A stretch of 64,000 bases of DNA, from positions 1,087,793-1,151,792 of the forward strand of contig NZ_RBZU01000001.1 of assembly GCF_003628125.1 (NCBI RefSeq), given 5' to 3'. Within the stretch, counting starts at the first letter, position 1. Each line of letters starts with the position of its first letter. The position numbers and the translations under genes were made by a program. The notes under the pieces are model-generated. The model was not told the origin of the DNA and ran no database searches. It saw only the letters and a program-made list of their open reading frames with translations. Origin of the DNA: Pararobbsia silviterrae. GTDB taxonomy: Bacteria > Pseudomonadota > Gammaproteobacteria > Burkholderiales > Burkholderiaceae. This document shows, in pieces, positions 29,183-37,993 of this stretch.

Positions 29183-30173
29183 GTCCGCGCGCGGTGCGCA
29201 CGATGAGACGGGACCGAACACCATGACATCCATGACGCCTTTGCCGCCGGTGCCGCGCGAACAGCTCGGCACGTCGCGCGTGCTCGTGGTCGGCGACGTC
29301 ATGCTCGACCGCTACTGGTTCGGCGACGTGAACCGGATTTCGCCCGAAGCGCCGGTGCCGGTCGTGCATGTGAATCGGACCGAGGAGCGGCTCGGCGGCG
29401 CCGCGAATGTCGCGCGCAACGCGGCGGCGCTCGGCGTGCAGACGAGCCTGCTCTGCGTGATCGGCGACGACGAGCCCGCGCGCAAGCTGATCGAATTGCT
29501 CGAACACAGCAATGTGTCGGCGCATGTCGAACGCGATCCCGAACTCGCGACGACGATCAAGCTGCGGATCGTCTCGCGTCAGCAGCAACTGATCCGCATC
29601 GACTTCGAGAACACGCCGACGCACGAAGTACTGCTCGCGGGGCTCGCGCGCTTCGACGCGCTGCTGCCGACTCACGACGTCGTGCTGTTGTCCGACTACG
29701 CGAAGGGCGGCCTCACGCATGTCGAACGGATGATCGCGTCGGCGCGCGCGGCGCAGCGCATCGTGCTCGTCGATCCGAAGGGCGACGATTGGGCGCGCTA
29801 TCGCGGCGCATCGGTCATCACGCCGAATCGCGCGGAATTGCGCGAGGTCGTCGGCCGTTGGCATTCGGAAGCCGATCTCGAACAGCGCGTATCGAAGCTG
29901 CGCGCCGAGCTTGATTTCGCGGCCCTGCTGCTGACGCGTTCCGAGGAGGGCATGACGCTGTTCACGGATCAGGGCGCGGTCCACGAGCCGACGCAAGCAC
30001 GCGAAGTGTATGATGTCTCGGGCGCCGGCGACACCGTCATCGCGACGCTCGCGGCGATGCTCGGCGCGGGGCTGCCGCTGACGCAAGCCATGGCCTACGC
30101 GAATCGCGCGGCCGGCGTCGTCGTCGCGAAGCTCGGTACCGCGACCGTCGAATACGATGAGCTCTTCCAATAA
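29169..30173 (+). CDS. rfaE1: D-glycero-beta-D-manno-heptose-7-phosphate kinase
   Basis: Ribokinase-family enzyme (HldE domain 1) that phosphorylates heptose-7-P at C1 for ADP-heptose synthesis. [29 protein letters not shown] and [17 protein letters not shown] (catalytic Asp in GAGD) are diagnostic. Only the kinase domain is present; the adenylyltransferase (rfaE2) must be encoded elsewhere, as usual in Burkholderia. The start at 29169 has an excellent AGGAAGGA site and overlaps ugd by 14 bases; the ATG at 29223, closer to the conserved core, has only GGGA. Translational coupling to ugd is likely. Confidence 0.93.
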   Translation: MSSLESARGAHDETGPNTMTSMTPLPPVPREQLGTSRVLVVGDVMLDRYWFGDVNRISPEAPVPVVHVNRTEERLGGAANVARNAAALGVQTSLLCVIGDDEPARKLIELLEHSNVSAHVERDPELATTIKLRIVSRQQQLIRIDFENTPTHEVLLAGLARFDALLPTHDVVLLSDYAKGGLTHVERMIASARAAQRIVLVDPKGDDWARYRGASVITPNRAELREVVGRWHSEADLEQRVSKLRAELDFAALLLTRSEEGMTLFTDQGAVHEPTQAREVYDVSGAGDTVIATLAAMLGAGLPLTQAMAYANRAAGVVVAKLGTATVEYDELFQ

Positions 30174-30246
30174 GCGGTGCTAGCCGTTCGGTAACCGGGA
30201 CGCGATCCGCGCCCGGTTACGCGTCATTTCCTCGCAAGGCGTTTCC

Positions 30247-31242
30247 ATGACTCTTATCGTTACCGGTGCAGCCGGCCTGATCGGCAGCAACCTCGTCAAG
30301 GCCCTCAACGAGCGCGGTGAAACCGACATCATTGCGGTCGACAACCTCACACGCGCGGACAAGTTCCGGAACCTCGTCGATTGCGAATTGACGGACTACC
30401 TCGACAAGACGGAATTCGTCGAGCGTTTCGCATCCGGTGATTTCGGCAAGGTTCGAGGCGTGTTCCACGAGGGCGCCTGTTCGGACACGATGGAAACCGA
30501 CGGCCGGTACATGATGGACAACAACTTCCGCTATTCGAGCGCGTTGCTCGACGCGTGCATCGCGCAGCAGGTGCCGTTTCTCTACGCGTCGTCGGCCGCG
30601 ATTTACGGCGGGTCCGAGACGTTCGTCGAAGATCGCGCGTCCGAGCGGCCGCTCAATGTGTACGGATACTCGAAGTTTCTCTTCGATCAGATCGTGCGTC
30701 GCCGTTTGCCGACGGCGAAGAGTCAGATCGTCGGATTCCGTTATTTCAATGTCTACGGCCCGCGCGAGCAGCATAAGGGACGCATGGCGTCGGTGGCGTT
30801 TCACAACTTCAATCAGTTCCGCGCCGAGGGCAAGGTCAAGCTGTTCGGTGAGTACAACGGCTATGCGCGGGGGATGCAGACGCGCGATTTCGTGTCGGTC
30901 GAGGATGTCGTGCGCGTCAATCTGCATTTCTTCGAACGGCCGCAATTGTCGGGCATCTTCAATCTCGGGACGGGGCATGCGCAGCCGTTCAACGATGTCG
31001 CGTCGACCGTTGTGAATACCTTGCGCGGGTTGAAAGGCGAAGCGCCGCTGTCGCTCGATGCGCTCGTCGCGCAAGGCCTGATCGAATACATTCCGTTTCC
31101 CGATGCATTGCGCGGCAAATATCAGTGCTTCACGGAGGCCGATCAGACGCACCTGCGCGCCGCCGGTTATACGACGCCGTTCCTGACCGTGCAGCAAGGC
31201 GTCGAGCGCTATGTGCAGTGGCTTGTCGAGCAGGCGCACTGA
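30247..31242 (+). CDS. hldD: ADP-glyceromanno-heptose 6-epimerase
   Basis: 331 residues, extended SDR fold. Inverts C6 of ADP-D-glycero-D-manno-heptose, the last step before inner-core assembly. NAD(P) site [14 protein letters not shown]; active-site YGYSKFLFD with Tyr and Lys; [20 protein letters not shown] is family-specific. It lies 73 bases after rfaE1, completing a ugd–rfaE1–hldD core-sugar operon. A (CACACG)10 tract begins 60 bases after its stop. Confidence 0.96.
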   Translation: MTLIVTGAAGLIGSNLVKALNERGETDIIAVDNLTRADKFRNLVDCELTDYLDKTEFVERFASGDFGKVRGVFHEGACSDTMETDGRYMMDNNFRYSSALLDACIAQQVPFLYASSAAIYGGSETFVEDRASERPLNVYGYSKFLFDQIVRRRLPTAKSQIVGFRYFNVYGPREQHKGRMASVAFHNFNQFRAEGKVKLFGEYNGYARGMQTRDFVSVEDVVRVNLHFFERPQLSGIFNLGTGHAQPFNDVASTVVNTLRGLKGEAPLSLDALVAQGLIEYIPFPDALRGKYQCFTEADQTHLRAAGYTTPFLTVQQGVERYVQWLVEQAH

Positions 31243-31301
31243 GCGTCGAAGGACTGGATTCAAAGCGCTCGATGAAGGTGCGCGACTGGGGCGATGCTGA
31301 G

Positions 31302-31386
31302 CACACGCACACGCACACGCACACGCACACGCACACGCACACGCACACGCACACGCACACGCATATCCATTTGCATTTGCATTTGC
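31302..31386. repeat. Hexanucleotide microsatellite (CACACG)10 plus (ATTTGC)3
   Basis: Ten perfect CACACG units (31302–31361), seven unrelated bases, then three perfect ATTTGC units (31369–31386). Located between hldD and the comEA-like gene. Perfect identity across 60 bp suggests recent slippage. Alternating purine-pyrimidine sequence of this kind can form Z-DNA. Confidence 0.98.
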
Positions 31387-31498
31387 TCGCGGCCTAGCCA
31401 CTTGTTGGCCATCTGGCCGACTGCTCGCGGAGCGGCTCGCTTCGTAGACTGGGATCCTGTTGCCGCATACCGCGGCGACGGGTTTCCAGGGAGCGAGC

Positions 31499-31912
31499 AT
31501 GTCCATATTCACACGTTGTCTACGTACGAGCGCGGGTCTCGCAGGGATGCTTGCCATTGCGTTCGCGCATGCATCGATCGACGTCAACACGTCCAATGAG
31601 GCGGCGCTCGAAAGCATCAGCGGCATCGGGGCCGCCAAGGCGCGCGCCATCGTCAAGGAGCGCGAATCGAACGGTCCCTTCAAGAGTGACGAGGACCTGG
31701 CTGCGCGGATCAGCGGGCTCGGTTCAAAGTCCGTCGCGAAGCTACGTGAGAACGGTTTGACGATCGGCAGCGCAAGCGGTGGGGGCGGCGGTGCCGTGGC
31801 ACCGGCCGCCGCGCGCGGCGTGGCGGGCGCCAATGCTGCGGCACCAGGGGCGGCACAAGGGTCCGGGACATCGAGAACGACGAGCCGGGCCGTGCTGCCG
31901 CCACGCAAGTAA
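31499..31912 (+). CDS. ComEA-like helix-hairpin-helix DNA-binding protein
   Basis: 137 residues: signal peptide (MSIFTRCLRTSAGLAGMLAIAFAHA), then two HhH motifs (VNTSNEAALESISGIGAAKARAIV and RISGLGSKSVAKL) and an Ala/Gly-rich disordered tail (about 88–137) ending in basic residues. Members bind DNA in the periplasm during natural transformation. The gene is a single short open frame behind AGGGAGCGAGC. A role in competence is inferred from the family. Confidence 0.85.
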   Translation: MSIFTRCLRTSAGLAGMLAIAFAHASIDVNTSNEAALESISGIGAAKARAIVKERESNGPFKSDEDLAARISGLGSKSVAKLRENGLTIGSASGGGGGAVAPAAARGVAGANAAAPGAAQGSGTSRTTSRAVLPPRK

Positions 31913-32066
31913 CCGCGTCGTCACACGCGATGATGCGAGTCCGTGCGACAGCGCGATCGCATCGACAGCGACCCTGTCGCCAGCGTGTCTATCGGGTCGT
32001 GGATTACAATCGGGCGCTTATCCGATTGCTCCCCACGATCCGCCCTGTTGCGCATCCCTAGTCGCC

Positions 32067-32969
32067 ATGCCCTATAAGACCATCGAAGACACCATTGGCA
32101 ACACGCCGCTCGTTCAACTCGTTCGTTTGCCCGACGACGAGATCCGCGCGCGGAACAACGTGATTCTCGGCAAGCTCGAGGGGAACAATCCCGCGGGCTC
32201 GGTCAAGGACCGTCCTGCGTTGTCGATGATCAAGCAAGCCGAGGCGCGCGGCCGGATCAAGCCCGGCGATACGCTGATCGAAGCGACGAGCGGCAATACG
32301 GGCATCGCGCTCGCGATGGCGGCGGCGATCCGCGGCTACAAGATGGTGTTGCTGATGCCCGAGGATCTGTCGGTCGAACGGCGTCAAAGCATGGCGGCCT
32401 ACGGTGCCGAAATTATCCTGACGCCGCTGCAGGGCGGGATGGAATACGCGCGCGATCTCGCCGACCAGATGGAACGCGACGGCAAAGGCGTCATCCTCGA
32501 TCAGTTTGCGAATCCTGACAATCCGCTTGCGCACTATCAGGGTACGGGACCCGAAATCTGGCGCGACACCGAAGGCCGGATCACGCATTTCGTCTCGGCA
32601 ATGGGGACGACGGGCACGATCATGGGCGTCTCGCAGTATCTGAAGGAACAGAATTCGGCGATCCAGATCGTCGGCGCTCAGCCTGCCGAAGGCTCGCGTA
32701 TTCCCGGCATTCGCAAGTGGCCCGAAGCGTATTTGCCGAAGATCTTCGATCGTGCGCGTGTCGATCGCGAGGAGTCCGTGAGCCAGGCCGATGCGGAAGC
32801 CATGGCGCGCCGGCTTGCCGCTGTCGAGGGGATTTTCTGCGGGATTTCAGCCGCCGGCGCTTGCGAGGTCGCGCTGCGCATTGCGCGGCAAGTCGAGAAT
32901 GCGACGATCGTATTCATCGTCTGCGACCGCGGTGATCGCTATCTGTCGACGGGCGTATTTCCTGCCTGA
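32067..32969 (+). CDS. cysM: Cysteine synthase B (O-acetylserine sulfhydrylase)
   Basis: 300 residues, PLP enzyme making cysteine (or S-sulfocysteine from thiosulfate). The PLP lysine is K47 in NPAGSVKDRPA; phosphate cup SGNTGIALA; C-terminal EGIFCGISAAGAC. NPAGSVKDRPA and the short length favour CysM over CysK. A TACAAT -10 candidate occurs at 32005–32010. The frame is open upstream to 31779, but homology begins at this ATG. Confidence 0.94.
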   Translation: MPYKTIEDTIGNTPLVQLVRLPDDEIRARNNVILGKLEGNNPAGSVKDRPALSMIKQAEARGRIKPGDTLIEATSGNTGIALAMAAAIRGYKMVLLMPEDLSVERRQSMAAYGAEIILTPLQGGMEYARDLADQMERDGKGVILDQFANPDNPLAHYQGTGPEIWRDTEGRITHFVSAMGTTGTIMGVSQYLKEQNSAIQIVGAQPAEGSRIPGIRKWPEAYLPKIFDRARVDREESVSQADAEAMARRLAAVEGIFCGISAAGACEVALRIARQVENATIVFIVCDRGDRYLSTGVFPA

Positions 32970-33140
32970 GGTCGATTGTTCGGATGGAGGGGGCGTTTCG
33001 CGGCGCGTTCGGCGGGGCGCATCGTTCGGCGCGTCGTCGTGCATGCCCCCGGTGTGATGCGTGAGTCAAACGGCAAACCTGTCGTTCAACCCGTCTCCGC
33101 GAATCGTCGCGTGTGAACCGCGACGATTCGCGCGGTGGTC

Positions 33141-34520
33141 TTAGTTCGAACGACCGCCGACGGCCGGCGTCGAATTGCCGTTCACACCGTTCACACCGTT
33201 CACACCGTTCACACCGTTCACACCGTTCACACCGTTCACGCTGTTGCTGCCGTTCGTGCCGTTCGTGCCGTTCGTGCCGTTGGCGCCGTCGGTGATCGGT
33301 CGGTTCGCGCGCGCGGCGTCTGCCGCATCGAGCGCAGCCATCTTGGTCTTGACCGCTTCGCCGAGTTCGTAGACGGCCTCCGCATAAAAGAAGCTGCGGT
33401 TATAGCGCGTGATCACGTAGAAGTTCTTTAGACCCAGCACGTATTGCGTCGGCGCGGCCGGAGACGGCAGATCGACGACCGTTACGGGCGTCGGGCGTTC
33501 GGCGTTCGGATCGAGGCCCGGCTGATTGACGAGCATGCCCGCGGTCAGCAACTGATCGAGCGTCCAGTGCGGTTCGGGTTGCCCGTCGGCAGCCGCTTGC
33601 GCGATGCCGATGCTGCCTGCGTCGACCGCGATATGCCAGACCACGGGCCGGCCCGATTGCCAGCCATTCTTGTTCAGATAGTTCGCGACACTGCCGATCG
33701 CGTCGGCCGGATTGTTGCGAAGATCGATCGTCTTGTTGCCGTCGAAGCTCACGGCGTATTCGACGATGCTGCTCGGCATGAACTGCGGAATGCCGATGGC
33801 GCCTGCGTACGAGCCCTGAACCGTCGTCGGATCGAGCCCTGAATCGCGTGTCCAAATCAGCAGATCGGCGAGGTTGCGGCGGAACGTCTGCTCGCGTTCG
33901 GCTTGATTCGGTGTGGGCGGATAGTCGAACGCGAGCGTCGTCAGCGCGTCGAGTACCCGGAAATTGCCCATGTATTTGCCGTAGATCGTCTCGACGCCGA
34001 TGATGCCGACGATCACTTCGGGCGGCACGCCGTACTGAGCCGCCGCGCGATCGAGCGCATCGCGGTTGTCGCGCCAGAACTTGACGCCCGCGTTGATCCG
34101 GATCGGCTCGATGAATCGGCTTCGATAGACCTGCCAATTCTTGACGCCGGGCGCCGGCGCGGGCGTCACGAGCTTGACGGCCGTCGCCGAATAGCTGACC
34201 TGATCGAACAGATGATGCAATGCGTCGGCATCGAAGTCGTAACGCGCGACCATATCGTTGATGAACGCATCGACATCGGGATTGTTCGCATAACGCTGCG
34301 GCACGATCTCTTCTTCGAACGTCTGGCCCGCGGTACTGGACTGACCCGGAAAGGTTTGCTGCGCCGGATCCTGTGCGTACGCGCCGGCGGGCAAGAACGA
34401 CACGGCGGCCGCAATGGCGGCGGCCGCGGCGGAGCCGCGCCACGCAGGCACGAAGCGACGGAAAAGCAAGGCGGACAAGGGAGAGACTACGAACGGACGA
34501 GACAAGCGTGAGGCGATCAT
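33141..34520 (-). CDS. mltB: Lytic murein transglycosylase B (MltB family) with repeat-encoded tail
   Basis: 459 residues. Cleaves peptidoglycan glycans to 1,6-anhydro ends in the periplasm. Long N-terminal signal (about 1–49, ending AYA). The catalytic Glu is E177 in GIIGVETIYGKYMG, followed by YAGAIGIPQFMPSS and WHIAVDAG. No lipobox Cys is seen, so it is probably soluble. The last ~45 residues are NGT and NGV triplets, encoded by a 9-bp tandem array (33181–33288), an extension not part of the enzyme fold. Confidence 0.92.
   Translation of the reverse strand: MIASRLSRPFVVSPLSALLFRRFVPAWRGSAAAAAIAAAVSFLPAGAYAQDPAQQTFPGQSSTAGQTFEEEIVPQRYANNPDVDAFINDMVARYDFDADALHHLFDQVSYSATAVKLVTPAPAPGVKNWQVYRSRFIEPIRINAGVKFWRDNRDALDRAAAQYGVPPEVIVGIIGVETIYGKYMGNFRVLDALTTLAFDYPPTPNQAEREQTFRRNLADLLIWTRDSGLDPTTVQGSYAGAIGIPQFMPSSIVEYAVSFDGNKTIDLRNNPADAIGSVANYLNKNGWQSGRPVVWHIAVDAGSIGIAQAAADGQPEPHWTLDQLLTAGMLVNQPGLDPNAERPTPVTVVDLPSPAAPTQYVLGLKNFYVITRYNRSFFYAEAVYELGEAVKTKMAALDAADAARANRPITDGANGTNGTNGTNGSNSVNGVNGVNGVNGVNGVNGVNGNSTPAVGGRSN
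33181..33288. repeat. 9-bp coding minisatellite in the mltB 3' end
   Basis: Twelve 9-bp units: six identical TTCACACCG, then variants TTCACGCTG, TTGCTGCCG, TTCGTGCCG (three) and TTGGCGCCG. Read on the minus strand they encode Asn-Gly-Val, then Asn-Gly-Thr/Ser triplets. Unit gain or loss keeps frame and would change only tail length. Confidence 0.95.
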
Positions 34521-34545
34521 TGGTCGTGTCGGGCGCGGTTTGCAA

Positions 34546-34573
34546 GCAGTATAACCGAGGCCGCTGTGGTAAC
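34546..34573 (-). promoter_or_regulatory. mltB promoter
   Basis: TATACT (complement of 34546–34551), 16-base spacer, GTTACC (complement of 34568–34573). It lies 25 bases from the start codon in the divergent mltB/HDAC gap. Confidence 0.45.
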
Positions 34574-34633
34574 TTAGCGGCATTGAACCCCGCACAGGGC
34601 AGGGCGTGCGATTCGACCCACACGACAACGAGC

Positions 34634-35557
34634 ATGGCCACCGCACTCTTTTCCCATCCTGATTGCGCGCTGCACGAGATGGGCGAATGGCATCCCGAAT
34701 GCCCGCGACGCCTGCAGGCGATCGAAGACCAATTGATCGCGAGCCGCATCGATCCGCTGCTCATTCACGAAGACGCGCCGCTTGCCGACGAGGCCGAGCT
34801 GCTGCGCGTGCACCGGCCCGACTACGTCGAACATCTCCGATCGCTCTCGCCGCACGACGGGTATGCGGAAATCGATCCCGACACGCGAATGAACGCGCAT
34901 AGCTGGCGCGCGGCGATGCGTGCGGCAGGCGCGGCGATCGCGGCCACCGACGCGGTGATCGACGGCCGTTTCGACAACGCGTTCTGCAGCGTGCGTCCGC
35001 CGGGCCATCATGCCGAGCCCGATCGCGCGATGGGATTCTGCCTGTTCAACAACGTCGCGATTGCCGCGCGTCACGCGCTCGATGTGCGCGGTTTGTCGCG
35101 CGTGGCGATCGTCGATTTCGACGTCCACCACGGTAACGGCACCGAAGCCGCATTCGCGGGCGATCGTCGCGTGCTCATGTGCGGGTTGTTCCAGCACCCG
35201 TTCTATCCGTATTCGGGCGACACGCCGCTCGCGCCCAATATGATCAATATTCCGCTCGCCGCGCGCACGAACGGCGCGACGATGCGCGAGGCGGTCGACA
35301 TGATGTGGATTCCGGCGCTCGAGGCCTTCAAGCCCGAGATGATCTTCGTATCGGCCGGTTTCGACGCGCATCGCGAGGACGATCTCGGCGGCCTCGGCTT
35401 TGTCGAAGCGGATTACGAATGGCTCACGACGCAAATCTGCGCGATCGCGAAGCGGTATGCGAAAGGGCGCATCGTCAGTTGTCTCGAAGGCGGCTACAAC
35501 CTGTCGGCGCTCGGACGCAGCGTGGCGACCCATATCAAGGTGCTCACCGAAGCATGA
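34634..35557 (+). CDS. Histone deacetylase-family (class II-like) amidohydrolase
   Basis: 307 residues, arginase/deacetylase fold. Active-site His pair in RPPGHHAE, zinc ligands in VDFDVHHGNGTE (Asp, His) and SAGFDAHREDDLGG (Asp), and the C-terminal LEGGYNLSAL loop. Bacterial members deacetylate acetylpolyamines or small amides, or occasionally proteins; the substrate cannot be told from context. ATG 34634 is chosen where homology begins (ALFSHPDCALHEMG); the open frame upstream overlaps mltB. Confidence 0.9.
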   Translation: MATALFSHPDCALHEMGEWHPECPRRLQAIEDQLIASRIDPLLIHEDAPLADEAELLRVHRPDYVEHLRSLSPHDGYAEIDPDTRMNAHSWRAAMRAAGAAIAATDAVIDGRFDNAFCSVRPPGHHAEPDRAMGFCLFNNVAIAARHALDVRGLSRVAIVDFDVHHGNGTEAAFAGDRRVLMCGLFQHPFYPYSGDTPLAPNMINIPLAARTNGATMREAVDMMWIPALEAFKPEMIFVSAGFDAHREDDLGGLGFVEADYEWLTTQICAIAKRYAKGRIVSCLEGGYNLSALGRSVATHIKVLTEA

Positions 35558-35935
35558 CGCCGCGGGCCGGCTCGGGGTGAGCGGGGCCTGCATCAAACCG
35601 GCGTCGATGAGGCAATCTCCGGCGTGTCGGCCCAATTTTCGCGTTAGAACGTTCTATCGAGTTCGATGACTAGCCAAACGCCGCACTCGCCCTTAAAATA
35701 GCACGACCGTTCGCGATATCGTTGCGCATCGATCGCGACGCGGGCCGCGCGGCGCGACTGGCGGCGTCCACGTGTGTGGCGTGCCGACAGGCCGGGTCGA
35801 ATGCAGCCGTCGGTCGTGGCTGCGCGGGGATGCAGCGTCGCACGACCGAAGAGACGTTCGGTTTGCGATCACGCCGGAAAGACCCGCCCGATTCGGACAT
35901 GACGTGCAATGGCCGGTCTCGCGAGGCCCTGTCGC
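35558..35935. other. Intergenic region upstream of etfB
   Basis: About 380 bp with no credible gene; open frames lack ribosome sites and recognisable sequence. A consensus -10 for etfBA lies at its right end. Confidence 0.5.
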
Positions 35936-35941
35936 TATAAT
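35936..35941 (+). promoter_or_regulatory. -10 element of the etfBA promoter
   Basis: A perfect TATAAT 37 bases before the etfB start. The -35 region is not recognisable, so an activator may be needed. Confidence 0.5.
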
Positions 35942-35978
35942 GATGCGATTGACGTATTCGTAACTCTGGAGCATGTGG

Positions 35979-36728
35979 ATGAAAGTACTGGTGCCAGTCA
36001 AGCGCGTGGTCGACTACAACGTCAAAGTCCGCGTGAAGTCGGACGGTTCGGGCGTCGATATCGCCAATGTGAAGATGTCGATGAACCCGTTTGACGAAAT
36101 CGCCGTGGAAGAAGCGGTGCGTCTGAAGGAAGCGGGCGTCGCGAGCGAAGTCATCGTGGTGTCGGTCGGTGTGACGCAATGTCAGGAAACGCTGCGCACG
36201 GCGTTGGCGATCGGCGCGGACCGCGCGATCCTCGTCGAGACGGCGGACGAAGTTCAGCCGCTCGCGGTCGCGAAGCTGCTCAAGGCGCTCGTCGACAAGG
36301 AGCAGCCGCAGCTCGTGATTCTCGGCAAGCAGGCTATCGACGACGACGCGAATCAGACGGGCCAGATGCTCGCCGCACTCGCGAATCTGCCGCAGGCGAC
36401 GTTCGCCTCGAAGGTCGCGATCGTCGACGGCCGCGCGCAAGTCACGCGCGAAATCGATGGCGGTCTTGAAACGCTGTCGCTGACGTTGCCGGCTGTCGTG
36501 ACGACGGATCTGCGTCTGAACGAGCCGCGCTACGTGACGTTGCCCAACATCATGAAGGCGAAGAAGAAGCCGCTTGAAACGATCAAGCCGGCCGATCTCG
36601 GCGTCGACACGGCGCCGCGTCAGAAGACCTTGAAGGTTGCCGAGCCGGCGCAACGCGCGGCGGGCGTCAAGGTGCCGGACGTGGCCACGCTCGTGACGAA
36701 GCTCAAGACTGAAGCCAAAGTGCTGTAA
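35979..36728 (+). CDS. etfB: Electron transfer flavoprotein subunit beta
   Basis: 249 residues, the standard length. With EtfA it carries electrons from acyl-CoA dehydrogenases to ETF:ubiquinone oxidoreductase. [37 protein letters not shown], and the AMP-binding/recognition-loop segment [10 protein letters not shown] are typical. An ATG 6 bases upstream (35973) exists, but GGAG at 35968–35971 is spaced correctly only for 35979. Confidence 0.97.
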   Translation: MKVLVPVKRVVDYNVKVRVKSDGSGVDIANVKMSMNPFDEIAVEEAVRLKEAGVASEVIVVSVGVTQCQETLRTALAIGADRAILVETADEVQPLAVAKLLKALVDKEQPQLVILGKQAIDDDANQTGQMLAALANLPQATFASKVAIVDGRAQVTREIDGGLETLSLTLPAVVTTDLRLNEPRYVTLPNIMKAKKKPLETIKPADLGVDTAPRQKTLKVAEPAQRAAGVKVPDVATLVTKLKTEAKVL

Positions 36729-36740
36729 AGGGATAACGAC

Positions 36741-37676
36741 ATGACGATTCTGATTCTTGCCGAACACGACAACCAGTCGATCAAGAGCGCGACGCTGAAC
36801 ACGGTCGCCGCGGGCCAGAAGATCGGCGGCGATATCCACGTGCTCGTGGCGGGCCACAATGCGCAGTCGGCGGCCGACGCGGCCGCGAAGATCGCGGGTG
36901 TCGCGAAGGTGCTGCTCGCCGACGCGCCGCAGCTCGCTGAAGGCCTGGCCGAAAATGTCGAAGCGACCGTGCTGACGATCGCGAAGAACTACACGCACAT
37001 CCTCGCGCCGGCGACGGCGTCGGGCAAGAACGTGGCGCCGCGCGTCGCGGCCAAGCTCGATGTCGCGCAATTCAGCGACATCACGGGCGTCGTGAGCGCC
37101 GACACGTTCGAGCGGCCGATCTATGCGGGCAATGCGATCGCGACGGTGCAATCGGCCGATGCGATCAAGGTCATCACGGTGCGCGGCACGGCGTTCGACG
37201 CCGTCGCGGCCGAGGGCGGCGGCGCGGCGATCGAAAAGCTCGAGGCAGCGGCCGACAGCGGGATCTCGAAGTTCATCAGCCGCGAGGTCACGAAGCTCGA
37301 CCGTCCGGAACTGACGTCGGCACAGATCATCGTGTCGGGCGGCCGTGGCCTGGGCAGCGGGGAGAACTACACGAAGGTGCTCGAGCCGCTCGCCGACAAG
37401 CTCAGCGCGGCGCTCGGCGCCTCGCGCGCGGCCGTGGATGCGGGCTATGTGCCCAACGACTATCAGGTCGGTCAGACGGGCAAGATCGTCGCGCCGCAGC
37501 TCTATATCGCCGTCGGGATCTCGGGTGCGATCCAGCATTTGGCGGGGATGAAGGATTCGAAGGTTATCGTCGCGATCAACAAGGATCCCGAGGCGCCGAT
37601 TTTCAGCGTCGCCGATTACGGTCTCGTGGGCGATCTGTTCACGGTCGTGCCGGAACTCGTCAAGGCGCTCGGCTGA
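36741..37676 (+). CDS. etfA: Electron transfer flavoprotein subunit alpha
   Basis: 311 residues, FAD-binding partner of EtfB. FAD signature in the C-terminal half: [47 protein letters not shown]. It starts 12 bases after etfB behind AAGGGAT and ends before a hairpin and a separate terminator. Confidence 0.97.
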   Translation: MTILILAEHDNQSIKSATLNTVAAGQKIGGDIHVLVAGHNAQSAADAAAKIAGVAKVLLADAPQLAEGLAENVEATVLTIAKNYTHILAPATASGKNVAPRVAAKLDVAQFSDITGVVSADTFERPIYAGNAIATVQSADAIKVITVRGTAFDAVAAEGGGAAIEKLEAAADSGISKFISREVTKLDRPELTSAQIIVSGGRGLGSGENYTKVLEPLADKLSAALGASRAAVDAGYVPNDYQVGQTGKIVAPQLYIAVGISGAIQHLAGMKDSKVIVAINKDPEAPIFSVADYGLVGDLFTVVPELVKALG

Positions 37677-37710
37677 GCGTCGCGTTCGCAGGGCTTCTGC
37701 AGGGCTAATG

Positions 37711-37737
37711 GCGCCTGCCCCGCTGAAGGGCAGGCGC
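37711..37737 (+). other. Perfect 10-bp hairpin after etfA without a T tract
   Basis: GCGCCTGCCC pairs exactly with GGGCAGGCGC around a 7-base loop, 35 bases after the etfA stop. No U run follows, so it may protect the mRNA 3' end or be a REP-like element rather than a terminator. Confidence 0.7.
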
Positions 37738-37843
37738 GTGCGACGGATCACGGGCGGCTTTGGCCCGCAACGACGATGTGATTCGAAGCGCAACCGCCGG
37801 AACGATTCAACGAAGTCCGCTCGGCACGCAGCGCATAAATAAC

Positions 37844-37869
37844 GGGGTGCCTCCAGGCACCCCTTTTTT
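37844..37869 (+). terminator. Rho-independent terminator after etfBA
   Basis: Stem GGGGTGCCT/AGGCACCCC, 2-base loop, then TTTTTT. Confidence 0.92.
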
Positions 37870-37917
37870 ACGGCTTCTTACTACGCCTTTTTACGGCTTC
37901 GTTAGGCGCGTAAGGCA

Positions 37918-37945
37918 TTGATGCGGGTGATTTGCATCGCATAAA
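37918..37945 (+). promoter_or_regulatory. Possible promoter of the acyl-CoA dehydrogenase gene
   Basis: TTGATG (37918–37923), 16-base spacer, CATAAA (37940–37945), between the etfA terminator and the gene. Confidence 0.45.
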
Positions 37946-37993
37946 TGTACGCGCCGCAGGAACACATAACTGCATCTTTCAGGGAGACACGCA

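Noticed and set aside
26546-29302. 918-residue minus-strand frame opposite lapB and ugd
   Set aside because: It spans two well-supported genes on the other strand and shows no recognisable domain.
31125-31397. Frames encoding His-Thr or Thr-Arg repeats across the CACACG tract
   Set aside because: They arise only from the microsatellite and overlap hldD; no start signal or homology.
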